Origin: Xanthobacteraceae bacterium
GTDB lineage: Bacteria; Pseudomonadota; Alphaproteobacteria; Rhizobiales; Xanthobacteraceae
Length of the DNA stretch: 6,825 bases
Assembly: GCA_030043175.1 (NCBI GenBank)
Contig: JASHYD010001230.1
Coordinates: 1 to 6,825 of the forward strand
Direction: 5' to 3'
The notes beneath the pieces were generated by a model. That model saw only the letters and a list, made by a program, of their open reading frames with translations. It was not told where the DNA came from and did not search any database. Shown here piece by piece: positions 1 to 5,932 of this stretch (its first letter is position 1; the number at the start of each line of letters is the position of its first letter). A program made the position numbers and the translations under genes.

Positions 1-464
1 CTCGCGCATTCTTAAGTCACTGGGAATCCCTCCGTTTGTCCGATTCTAAACGAGCGAAAGCCGCTCTTAGTCCAAGGACAATAGCAGATCACGGAAGCCG
101 TTTGTGCACTGGCCGGCTGAAGGAAAGATGAATGGCGCGGAACAGTGCGGCGTAAAACGAGTTGCCCAACAGGGCGGTGGGTGTGGTTAATGCCGCGCTC
201 GGCCCAAGCATTGACGTTCCCGCGTTCGATGGTCAGGTCGCGGCCGGCACGCTGCGAAATAGGGCATCTGTGCGCGGCGCCGCCATCCGGTGGCAGCACG
301 CGCTTGTCCGATTGCCAGCGACGCCCGTTCGAGCAATTGCGGAAGGTGGCAAACCGTAAGGCCCGTCCCGGTTGATCAGGAATCTGGGAGGCGGTCTGCG
401 CGCTGTTGCAAGATCGCTGGCGTCTGATTGGAACACATTTCAAATATTCCCCACCAGGGCGAGC
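1..464. other. Gene-free stretch upstream of pfkB
   Basis: I see no convincing gene here. Open frames exist on both strands, but they are Arg/Pro/Ser-rich, have no recognisable motif and no ribosome binding site, as expected for chance frames in GC-rich DNA. An imperfect hairpin lies at 46-70: CTAA and TTAG flank GAGCG/CGCTC arms around a 5-nt loop, with a 2-nt bulge. It has no T-run on the + strand, so it is not a clear terminator. No FixK/FNR-type box with correct spacing occurs before pfkB. The stretch could be decayed coding DNA, but I cannot name a source. Confidence 0.5.
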
Positions 465-1409
465 ATGACGAGCATCATTACCCTCACCATTAACCCGTCA
501 ATCGATGTATCCGCGTCTGTCGAGTGCGTGGCCCCCATCCACAAGCTGCGATGCGCCACCGTGCGGCACGATCCTGGTGGGGGTGGCGTCAATGTCGCGC
601 GTGTCATGAAACGGTTCGGCGCCGATGTGATCGGAATATATCCGGCCGGCGGGGCACTTGGCGAGCTGCTGCGGCATCTCATCGATCGGGAGGCAGTCCC
701 GACGTTGATCGTTCCGATTGCGGAGGAAACCCGACAGAACTTCAATATTCTCGAACAGTCCTCTGCCCGGCAATATCGATTCGTACTTCCCGGACCCCGT
801 CTGACCACTGAAGAATGGCAGACATGTCTTAACGCCTCGGCCTCCCTCTCTGAGGGCTCTCGTTTCATGGTGGCTAGCGGAAGTCTTCCTCCAGGCGTGC
901 CGAGCGACTTCTATAGCCGCGTCGCCGTCGTGGCGAAACGATCCGGCGCAAAAGTCGTGATCGATACCTCAGGCGCGCCTTTGAGAGCCGCCGTCGATGC
1001 AGGGGTCTATCTCATCAAGCCAAGCTTGCGTGAATTGAGGGAGTTGACCCGCCGTCAACTTGAACGGGAACCCGATTGTATTGCGATATGCCGCGGTCTT
1101 ATTGAGAGCGGACAAGTCGAGATCATCGCGCTGACGCTCAGCGACGAAGGTGCGCTGCTGGTCACCCGTGATCGTGTCCTGCGCGCGCGGGCAATACCCG
1201 TGCCTGCGAGCCCGGTCAGCGTCGTAGGCGCTGGCGACAGTTTCCTGGGCGCCATGATCTGGTCTCTTGATCGAGGGCACGCTCTCGACGAAGCTTTCCG
1301 ATACGGCGCGGCTGCCGGATCGGCCGCTCTCCTCAGGCCGGGAACAGGACTTTGCCGGCGCGAGGACGTAGAGCGCCTCCTTCGCGACGTCCAACTCGAA
1401 GCGATCTGA
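465..1409 (+). CDS. pfkB: 6-phosphofructokinase, PfkB (ribokinase-like) family
   Basis: Predicted 314-aa cytosolic sugar kinase that phosphorylates fructose 6-phosphate to fructose 1,6-bisphosphate with ATP. The protein aligns along its whole length with E. coli Pfk-2 (309 aa) from memory. Visible signatures are the N-terminal TLTINPSID with Asp14, the glycine-rich substrate motif GGGGVNVAR at residues 38-46, QYRFVLPG, SGSLPPGV, and the ATP/anion-hole motif VGAGDSF with the catalytic base Asp258. The NXXE motif reads S187-L-R-E190, so the usual Asn is Ser. The ATG at 465 is chosen because it matches the E. coli N-terminus residue for residue and follows a purine-rich GGGCGAG. An in-frame TTG at 372 would add 31 residues without homology. 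A tagatose-6-phosphate or 1-phosphofructokinase specificity cannot be excluded, but the FVLPG/GGGGVNVAR pattern favours Pfk-2. It appears monocistronic in this window. Confidence 0.93.
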   Translation: MTSIITLTINPSIDVSASVECVAPIHKLRCATVRHDPGGGGVNVARVMKRFGADVIGIYPAGGALGELLRHLIDREAVPTLIVPIAEETRQNFNILEQSSARQYRFVLPGPRLTTEEWQTCLNASASLSEGSRFMVASGSLPPGVPSDFYSRVAVVAKRSGAKVVIDTSGAPLRAAVDAGVYLIKPSLRELRELTRRQLEREPDCIAICRGLIESGQVEIIALTLSDEGALLVTRDRVLRARAIPVPASPVSVVGAGDSFLGAMIWSLDRGHALDEAFRYGAAAGSAALLRPGTGLCRREDVERLLRDVQLEAI

Positions 1410-1450
1410 CTGTATCGGAACACAACCGCTGCCTCTCCGAAAACGCGTGA

Positions 1451-1490
1451 TCAACAACAGAATGACCTTATCAATAACAGAATGACCTTT
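1451..1490. repeat. Two-copy 20-bp tandem repeat
   Basis: Two adjacent 20-bp units, 1451-1470 and 1471-1490, differ at only two positions (C/T at unit position 5 and A/T at position 20). The core is AACAGAATGACCTT. It begins 41 nt after the pfkB stop. It could be a slippage product, a pair of direct protein-binding sites or the edge of an old insertion. Two copies are too few, and there is no spacer, for a CRISPR array. Confidence 0.8.
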
Positions 1491-1917
1491 AGCCGGCCCG
1501 AAGTGCGTTTTGGCGGCCCTTGGTAGACGCGGTCCGATGGGCTCGCAGGTGATGCGCTCGCAGATCAGCCACCCGACGCCTCCGCCACGAGGTCCCCCAG
1601 GTGAGCGAGCTGAGAACCACAAGCTCGGCGAGCGGAACGTTTTTCCAGGCGCTCTTCACCAGCAGGTCGTGGCCGGTGCTCGGGGCCTGGATTCTCTTGC
1701 CGAACTGCGTAGTGAATTTGGTTTCGTCAGATGTACCATCCCTTGAACGACGCCCAAGACGTTCTTGGTCCGATGATTATTCTCTCGCGTCAGCATCTGC
1801 AGGGGACCTCGGTGCATTTGCGTTCCGTAATATCCCGGACGACCGAGCACCAGCAGCCGGTTGGGAACGTGCTGGAACCCGCCACGGAACATGCATAAAC
1901 GCGAACAATAATAAGTA

Positions 1918-1932
1918 GGTTTCGCGGAAACC
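1918..1932. promoter_or_regulatory. Hairpin GGTTTC-GCG-GAAACC
   Basis: A perfect 6-bp inverted repeat with a 3-nt loop, just before the small-gene group. On the minus strand it is followed by a moderately T-rich stretch (TACTTATTATTG), so it could act as a weak terminator for leftward transcription. On the + strand it would lie in the leader of the small genes. The role is inferred; only the inverted repeat is seen. Confidence 0.35.
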
Positions 1933-1939
1933 CAGTGGT

Positions 1940-2062
1940 ATGGATGGGGCCCATGCTATCATCTCGTCGGAGATGACGTCCTGGCACTACCATGCGCGTG
2001 ACGAAAAACAGTCCTATCTGCTCAAGCGGCTCGCCGACCTAAATGACTACCACCTTGATTGA
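1940..2062 (+). CDS. Possible 40-aa small protein overlapping the next gene
   Basis: The frame from ATG 1940 gives 40 residues; a second in-frame ATG at 1973 would give 29. The C-terminal part (SWHYHARDEKQSYLLKRLADLNDYHLD) has a protein-like composition and an amphipathic helix-like pattern, unlike the Arg/Pro-rich chance frames around it. Its 3' end overlaps the 67-aa frame at 2043 by 20 nt, which would allow translational coupling. No clear ribosome binding site precedes either ATG, and I do not recognise the family. It could instead be the tail of a decayed longer gene. Confidence 0.3.
   Translation: MDGAHAIISSEMTSWHYHARDEKQSYLLKRLADLNDYHLD
1959..1976. promoter_or_regulatory. Hairpin TCATCTC-GTCG-GAGATGA
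   Basis: A perfect 7-bp inverted repeat with a 4-nt loop, 26 nt downstream of the previous hairpin. Its right arm contains the ATG at 1973, one of two candidate starts for the small frame that ends at 2062. If transcribed it could mask or position a translation start. It could equally be a DNA operator. The role is inferred. Confidence 0.4.
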
Positions 2063-2246
2063 CGAGCGCACGGTTGGTGCGGTGAAGCAGGTTCAAGAAG
2101 TCGGCCTCACCATGCGCACCAGGCAGGGCGACGTCAGGCCGTTCCTAATTCCAAACAGGGTGGCTTACGAGATAGTCAAGGCTCTCCGCGGCGATCGAGG
2201 TCGCACGGCGAGCATCCCGGCTGGCGACATTTCGATCCCGGACTGA
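2043..2246 (+). CDS. Hypothetical small protein (67 aa)
   Basis: I do not recognise this protein. It starts MTTTLIDERTVGAVKQVQ and has no signal peptide or membrane segment; Pro-rich IPN, SIPAG and SIPD turns occur in the second half. Codon usage looks like real coding DNA. No good Shine-Dalgarno sequence precedes the ATG at 2043, but that start lies inside the preceding 40-aa frame, so coupled translation is possible. The next gene begins 25 nt after its stop with a strong ribosome binding site, so the two probably share a transcript. Confidence 0.55.
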   Translation: MTTTLIDERTVGAVKQVQEVGLTMRTRQGDVRPFLIPNRVAYEIVKALRGDRGRTASIPAGDISIPD

Positions 2247-2260
2247 GCCTGCAACCACGG

Positions 2261-2267
2261 GGAGGTG
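2261..2267 (+). promoter_or_regulatory. Strong ribosome binding site GGAGGTG
   Basis: GGAGGTG ends 4 nt before the ATG at 2272 and is the best Shine-Dalgarno match in the window. It fixes the start of the 98-aa gene and argues that this otherwise unrecognised frame is translated. Confidence 0.8.
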
Positions 2268-2271
2268 AAAT

Positions 2272-2568
2272 ATGATCAAGGACACTATCGAATTCCGTAT
2301 GCAGCGCTCTGATGATGAGCGGGAGCCTCGTAAATTGGTGTGGAATAATCGCCTTACTGCCGACCACGACACCGTGATGACTGTGGTTAGGATATTAACC
2401 AAGTTGATTGAGATGGGTATCTCTGACGACGAGGCTGTGGAGCGCGCTTTCGCAATGGCTGATAAGGTGTTTCAGGGTATGCTTGATCGCGGCTGGGCAG
2501 CAATGGCGCCGACGCTTGACGAGAGGTATGATGACCGGCGGGTTGGGTTTGTAGATGCAGCGGAATGA
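2272..2568 (+). CDS. Hypothetical acidic helical protein (98 aa)
   Basis: The family is not recognised. The protein is acidic and probably cytosolic. It has a short N-terminal strand-like segment (KDTIEFRMQRS), a charged linker, and a long helical region around residues 32-80 (DTVMTVVRILTKLIEMGI, then DDEAVERAFAMADKVFQGM). The start is set by the near-perfect GGAGGTG. Many codons end in A or T (GAT, AAT, CGT, GGT, TTG), unlike the G/C-ending usage of pfkB or acsA. This suggests recent acquisition or low expression. It probably forms a unit with the 67-aa gene upstream. Confidence 0.75.
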   Translation: MIKDTIEFRMQRSDDEREPRKLVWNNRLTADHDTVMTVVRILTKLIEMGISDDEAVERAFAMADKVFQGMLDRGWAAMAPTLDERYDDRRVGFVDAAE

Positions 2569-2853
2569 TGGGCAACCAAAACGACTGTTCAGATTGCACA
2601 CCCTCACTGTGCGCAAGAATTTACGCAGTTCCCACACGCCGCGATCGGCGCCATGAACACCCGCGCAACTCGCGTCGCCGGGTGACGCAGAGCAAGATGA
2701 CGCACGACATCGAGACTGATCGATCGCTGCGCTGCTGTCGCGACGATTGCCGCCGCAATCGTCATACTCCTCCGCGAATTTGGAAGCGTTAGCCCACGTG
2801 ACGTGTCCGCAATTTAGCTAAGTTGAGGCCGAAGGCGAAAGTGGGATGCAGGC
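2569..2853. other. Intergenic stretch with one hairpin
   Basis: No gene is supported. Frames across it are Arg/Cys-rich and have no ribosome binding site. One + frame ending at the TAG at 2816 contains a hydrophobic run (ATIAAAIVILL), resembling the end of a decayed small membrane protein, but it has no proper start. An 8-bp palindrome TTAGCTAA lies at 2815-2822. A clear hairpin is annotated separately. Confidence 0.45.
2742..2763. other. Hairpin with 9-bp perfect stem
   Basis: GACGATTGC and GCAATCGTC form a perfect 9-bp stem around the 4-nt loop CGCC, between the 98-aa gene and the flippase-like gene. No T-run follows on either strand, so it is not a canonical intrinsic terminator. It may act in Rho-linked termination, RNA stabilisation or as a binding site. 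The structure is seen; the role is inferred. Confidence 0.5.
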
Positions 2854-3795
2854 GTGACGCGCAAGTCCATCAACCGTCTGACGCTCGCGGTCGGGCTGAC
2901 GATGTTCGTAGGCGCGATCTTCGTGCTCTACCAGGAGCTTCGGAATACGCGGCTAATAGATGTTGTCGATTACGTGGCGGCGCTGCCGAGGACGCGCCTT
3001 CTGGGCGCCGCGGCGCTCACGGCGACAAGTTACCTGCTGCTCACTGGCTATGATTTCCTGGCGCTGAACTATGCGAGGCGCGCCCTACGGTTTTGGCAAG
3101 TCGTGTCCGTGTCGTTCATCGCTTTTGCGTTCAGCCATACACTCGGATTCGCACTCGTCTCCGGCGGATCGATGCGTTACCGCATCTACTCGGGTTTCGG
3201 CGTCACGGCGTTCGAGATTGGAGAGGTGGTTGCGTTCTGTACCGTGACTTATGCGCTCGGGGGTGCAGCGGTTGCCGGATTGATCTTCGTACTCAATCCA
3301 ACCGAGTTGGCTTCCATTTTGAACCTACCGCAGCAGTTTCTGCGCATCGGCGGGATTGTGCTACTGGGCATTGTCGTGGGATATGTCGCTGTCGTAGCAA
3401 CGCGATCGACACCAATTTCGATCGGCCGCTATACACTGCGACTACCCACCACCGGGCAAAGCATCCTGCAAATTGCGCTGGCATCGGTCGACCAAGTGTT
3501 GGCCGGCATGGTGCTTTACGTGCTGCTGCCGCCGCGCGCGATGATCGATTTCGCGACGTTTCTGGGAATGTACGTCATCGCGGCGCCGCTGTCGTTTTTG
3601 AGCCTTGTACCAGGAGGAGTGGGCGTGTTCGAGACTGCGCTCGTTGTCATGCTAGGGCAGACACCGAAGGCGGCGTCGCTCGCCTCGCTTGTCGCTTACC
3701 GCTGCATCTACTTCCTGCTGCCGCTCGCACTTGCTGTCATCTGCGATGCAGTGTACGAACTACGACGCGCATCGCGCCTGGATTGGTCGCAATGA
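2854..3795 (+). CDS. UPF0104 / MprF flippase-domain-like integral membrane protein
   Basis: A 313-aa inner-membrane protein resembling the N-terminal flippase half of MprF (lysylphosphatidylglycerol synthase transmembrane region). It has about eight hydrophobic segments, near residues 9-27, 49-71, 83-103, 121-147, 164-182, 203-225, 232-251 and 277-300. Family-like motifs are SGGSMRYRIYSGFG (103-116), PGGVGVFE (253-260) and AYRCIYFLLPL (281-291). The cytosolic lysyltransferase domain of full MprF is absent, and the gene ends normally rather than by truncation. In related proteins this part moves aminoacylated lipids across the membrane; substrate and direction here are unknown. GTG 2854 is the only usable start after the in-frame stop at 2824, with GGGA 7 nt upstream. 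Confidence 0.88.
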   Translation: MTRKSINRLTLAVGLTMFVGAIFVLYQELRNTRLIDVVDYVAALPRTRLLGAAALTATSYLLLTGYDFLALNYARRALRFWQVVSVSFIAFAFSHTLGFALVSGGSMRYRIYSGFGVTAFEIGEVVAFCTVTYALGGAAVAGLIFVLNPTELASILNLPQQFLRIGGIVLLGIVVGYVAVVATRSTPISIGRYTLRLPTTGQSILQIALASVDQVLAGMVLYVLLPPRAMIDFATFLGMYVIAAPLSFLSLVPGGVGVFETALVVMLGQTPKAASLASLVAYRCIYFLLPLALAVICDAVYELRRASRLDWSQ

Positions 3796-3800
3796 TCCGC

Positions 3801-3826
3801 TTAGCTTAGCTTCGTTAGCTCAGCTA
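3801..3826. repeat. TTAGC repeats and small inverted repeat after the flippase-like gene
   Basis: Three TTAGC copies (3801-3805, 3806-3810, 3815-3819) begin 5 nt after the stop codon. TAGCT-C-AGCTA (3816-3826) forms a tight inverted repeat. A second weak hairpin, GCGGT/ACCGC with a 9-nt loop, lies at 3850-3868. None has a T-tract immediately downstream, so termination activity is uncertain. Confidence 0.4.
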
Positions 3827-3962
3827 CTTTCCCGCTCCTGGCACTAAGAGCGGTTATGACTATACCGCCTGCCGCGTCGAAGATGCCAATCGAAAAATTT
3901 TCGGCGGCCGCTCCGTGGCAAACTATCCCCATACCCCTTAGAAACTGTAGGGATCGCTATAG

Positions 3963-4342
3963 ATGTCAGGCATTTCGGTCACCTTGCCGCAAGCCGTAAT
4001 CCTCAGCCTGCGCAAGCTCGGGTATCTCGATCCGGCGGATCTCGATATCGGCCACGTCGCGGATGCGCTCGGTGCGCTGGTTTGGCAGGAATTGGAGCGC
4101 GAGGGGCTGGTTCAAGCGCCTGACCCAGATATCAGTCGAGCCGGAAAACGCACCACCGACCAGCGGCTCCGCGCCGGCTCGATCTCTTGGCCCGGACGGC
4201 GCACCGCGCAAGCCATGTGCCGTCTCCGCCGGCCGATGAGGCTGCGCGGAAACGAGCGTATTTCGAGCGGCTGGCGGCTGCGACCGGCGACACCGAGGAG
4301 CGTGCCGCGATTGAGCGCGGCGAGATGGGTGTGACGGGCTAA
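3963..4342 (+). pseudogene. Frameshifted small hypothetical gene
   Basis: The first ~55 codons from ATG 3963 look genuine: MSGISVTLPQAVILSLRKLG, then a helix-rich, acidic stretch ending near EREGLVQAPDP. After about 4130 the same frame turns into Arg-rich, shadow-like sequence and stops at 4334. A different frame, displaced by -1 (or +2), reads a natural acidic helix (DEAARKRAYFERLAAATGDT, then EERAAIERGEMGVTG) and stops at 4342. The third frame reads a Pro/Ala/Ser-rich linker up to a TGA at 4237, so two small indels may be involved. The most likely reading is a ~125-aa protein with an N-terminal helical domain, a linker and a C-terminal helix, broken between 4124 and about 4215. A sequencing error or a natural three-segment alternative remains possible. 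The family is not recognised. Confidence 0.5.
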
Positions 4343-4368
4343 ACCCCTCCGCTGCCGATTTCAGTCAA

Positions 4369-4380
4369 GCGCAATTGCGC
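4369..4380. promoter_or_regulatory. 12-bp perfect palindrome GCGCAATTGCGC
   Basis: Perfect two-fold symmetry, 27 nt after the end of the frameshifted gene and 45 nt before the FixK-type box. It could be a dimeric regulator site or a chance palindrome; there is no T-run to suggest a terminator. Confidence 0.3.
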
Positions 4381-4424
4381 GGTCAAACCGACTTCAGGGT
4401 AACCGGCGCGGGCAGGTCGCGCCG

Positions 4425-4438
4425 TTGACACATCTCAA
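4425..4438 (+). promoter_or_regulatory. Putative FixK/FNR-type box, TTGACACATCTCAA
   Basis: It matches the FixK2 pattern TTG(A/C)-N6-(T/G)CAA with full TTGA and TCAA half-sites, and an AAGG-type flank follows. Class II activation would place the transcript start near 4473, about 134 nt before the ATG at 4607. A -10 at the matching distance (GATCCT, near 4460) is poor, which lowers confidence. The likely target is the deacylase gene and perhaps the ligase-like gene after it, giving low-oxygen induction. Confidence 0.5.
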
Positions 4439-4606
4439 GGCGGCAACGACAAATCCAGCGATCCTCTCAGCGGAGCAGCCCTTCTCGTTGTGACCGCAAT
4501 TGGGTTTTGTCGGCGGGTCCGTGTTCGCCGTGATCTGGAACGCCCTTCACAAAATTAGATCCCCGATCCGAAACGGCTGGGGCTAGCGCAAAGGAAGAAA
4601 TGAGTC

Positions 4607-5080
4607 ATGGGTGTCCCAATCACTCTTGCACAATATCTGGTGGATCAGGACATTGCATATGAAGTGGTGCCGCATCCGCATTCCGAGACCGCCTTGGACA
4701 GCGCCACGGCTGCGGGCGTGACCGCCGATCGCGTCGTCAAGGCAGTTGTCATCCTCGAGGGCGAAGGTGGCTTCATGCTGGCGCTGCTGCCGGCCTCGCA
4801 CCGCATCCAGTTTGACGAGCTGCGACGATTGCTTGGCGACCACGTCGACATTGCTGGCGAAGAGAAGGTCGAGACGCTGTTCGTCGATTGCGAACCGGGC
4901 GCAGTTCCCGCGCTCGGTGCCGCTTATGGACTTGATGTGGTTATCGACGACAGTCTGGCCGAACAGCGCGAGCTCTATCTCGAGAGTGGCGATCACGCCA
5001 GTCTCGTTCACATCAGCGGGCAAAATTTTCGCAAGCTGATGGCAGGTGCGCGGCATGGGCGCTTCACTGCGCACGCGTAA
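4607..5080 (+). CDS. YbaK/ProXp-family aminoacyl-tRNA deacylase
   Basis: A 157-aa cytosolic protein covering the full single-domain YbaK/EbsC fold. Members hydrolyse mischarged aminoacyl-tRNA in trans, often Ala or Cys on tRNA-Pro. Visible family features are the N-terminal helix LAQYLVDQDIAYEVV followed by the HPHSET segment, the conserved Lys45 in VVKAVVIL (the position matching the catalytic Lys of YbaK), LLPASHRI, the segment PALGAAYGLDVVIDD, and the C-terminal SGDHASLVHISGQNF motif. Start 4607 has AAGGAAG (4591-4597) 9 nt upstream; the overlapping ATG at 4600 is out of frame. Which aminoacyl-tRNA it edits cannot be told. A FixK-type box lies 169 nt upstream, and a lipoate-ligase-like gene follows after 102 nt. 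Confidence 0.88.
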   Translation: MGVPITLAQYLVDQDIAYEVVPHPHSETALDSATAAGVTADRVVKAVVILEGEGGFMLALLPASHRIQFDELRRLLGDHVDIAGEEKVETLFVDCEPGAVPALGAAYGLDVVIDDSLAEQRELYLESGDHASLVHISGQNFRKLMAGARHGRFTAHA

Positions 5081-5090
5081 GACTTAAGTC
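5081..5090. other. 10-bp palindrome GACTTAAGTC abutting the deacylase stop
   Basis: A perfect palindrome directly after the TAA at 5078-5080. It is short enough to occur by chance, and no T-run follows. It might mark a regulator site between the two genes. Confidence 0.2.
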
Positions 5091-5182
5091 GAATGATCGT
5101 CCCACTGTGACGGAAGAGATTGATCAGAAACCACCATGCAACGGATGGTTGGCGCATATGCAGCACGGAGCTTAGCACGTCG

Positions 5183-5932
5183 ATGTTGGCCTCCCCGCTC
5201 ATCGAAGCGCGCTCGAGCAAGGAGACGGATCGGCAGGTCGCATACATTCCCGACGTGTTGTCGCCTCATGCCGGGCTCGCGCTTCACAAGGCGCTCGCCG
5301 ACGAACTGACCAGCCAATCGAACGCATTCAAACTAATCGTGTGGCGGTGCACACCGGCGCTGCTGGTTACGACATCGGAAACGCGGCTGCCTTGCTTCGA
5401 TGAGAGTGCTGCACAAATGCAGTCAGCTGGTTGGCCAGTGGTGGTGCGTAAGAGCGGGGGAGCGGCCTGCCCGGTCGGACCAGGCACAGTGCAGATTGCG
5501 ACAATCGAGGCAGCTCGACCAGGCACAACAATGAGCATCAAATACGACGCCCTGGCAAAACTTATCATCTCCATGCTTGCCTCCTTTCAGGTCGATTGTC
5601 AGATCGCGCCTGTCGCAGGCGCCTACTGTCCTGGTCGTCATGATCTCTCGGTCAGAGGCAGGAAGGTCGCCGGGATCTCGCAGCGTTGGTTTCGCAATCG
5701 TTACGGAGTTCGCTGCGCCATCGCGTCCGCCTCGCTCAATGTCGAGGAGCCTCCGGAAAAATTGGCCAGCGTCGTGAACGATTTTTTCGCCAGGGCCGGG
5801 AGCGCTTTCCGCTGCCAAGCGACGGCTCTGACCAACATGCGACTGAGCGACTGCCGGGCTGTGGATTTGATGAAGGCCGTCATAAGTCGCCTTGTGGATG
5901 GTACGGATATACTTGGCGTCATGGATCGTTAG
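5183..5932 (+). CDS. LplA-family lipoate/octanoate-protein ligase-like protein
   Basis: A 249-aa protein of the biotin/lipoate A/B ligase (BPL_LplA_LipB) fold, predicted to attach lipoate or octanoate to lysines of E2 or GcvH domains, or to transfer such groups. Evidence is the motif RKSGGAACPVGPG (from Arg89), which corresponds to RRSGGGAV of LplA, and DLSVRGRKVAGISQ, with Lys161 at the position of the conserved catalytic lysine. The third motif glycine is Ala and the usual aromatic/His residues after it are replaced by CPV. This is a divergent branch and substrate use is uncertain. No accessory C-terminal domain is visible. ATG 5183 is preferred, with GGAG 12 nt upstream. An in-frame TTG at 5120 would add 21 residues with no homology. 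It may be cotranscribed with the deacylase gene. Confidence 0.8.
   Translation: MLASPLIEARSSKETDRQVAYIPDVLSPHAGLALHKALADELTSQSNAFKLIVWRCTPALLVTTSETRLPCFDESAAQMQSAGWPVVVRKSGGAACPVGPGTVQIATIEAARPGTTMSIKYDALAKLIISMLASFQVDCQIAPVAGAYCPGRHDLSVRGRKVAGISQRWFRNRYGVRCAIASASLNVEEPPEKLASVVNDFFARAGSAFRCQATALTNMRLSDCRAVDLMKAVISRLVDGTDILGVMDR

Larger units (their letters stand above)
1410..1939. other. Gene-poor, relic-like stretch
   Basis: No confident gene lies here. Several overlapping short frames exist on both strands, none with a recognisable family or a good ribosome binding site. On the minus strand, one frame is open from 1776 down to 1489 (95 codons, no ATG). Its middle part, about 1719 to 1590, reads like real protein (FTTQFGKRIQAPSTGHDLL followed by VKSAWKN) with mostly G/C-ending codons. 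The rest turns Arg/His-rich, as after a frameshift. I treat it as a possible decayed gene fragment. A 20-bp tandem duplication sits at the left end and a hairpin at the right end. Confidence 0.4.

Noticed and set aside
12..443. Long minus-strand open frame (143 aa) and shorter frames on both strands upstream of pfkB
   Set aside because: Arg/Ser/Pro-rich composition, no ribosome binding site and no recognisable motif. A faint RDGPYG resemblance to integrase-type transposases was too short to support.
428..443. TTG...CAA pair upstream of pfkB as a FixK box
   Set aside because: The inner distance is 10 nt rather than 8, so half-site spacing is wrong.
372..464. TTG-initiated N-terminal extension of pfkB
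   Set aside because: The added 31 residues have no counterpart in PfkB proteins; ATG 465 matches the family start exactly.
1044..1058. TTGAC/GTCAA inverted repeat resembling a FixK box
   Set aside because: The spacer is 5 nt instead of 4, and it lies inside the pfkB coding sequence.
1451..1490. CRISPR-like repeat
   Set aside because: Only two abutting units with no spacers.
969..1622. 217-aa minus-strand open frame
   Set aside because: Mostly antisense to pfkB and explained by GC-rich codon bias on the opposite strand.
3093..3809. 238-aa plus-strand frame overlapping the flippase-like gene
   Set aside because: Arg/Cys/His-rich shadow in another frame of a clear membrane-protein gene.
3891..3903. 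CGAAAA-A-TTTTCG palindrome as a terminator
   Set aside because: AT-rich stem with a 1-nt centre and no following T-run; it would not form a stable terminator hairpin.
4583..5074. 163-aa minus-strand frame
   Set aside because: Antisense to the YbaK-family gene, whose family motifs are unambiguous.
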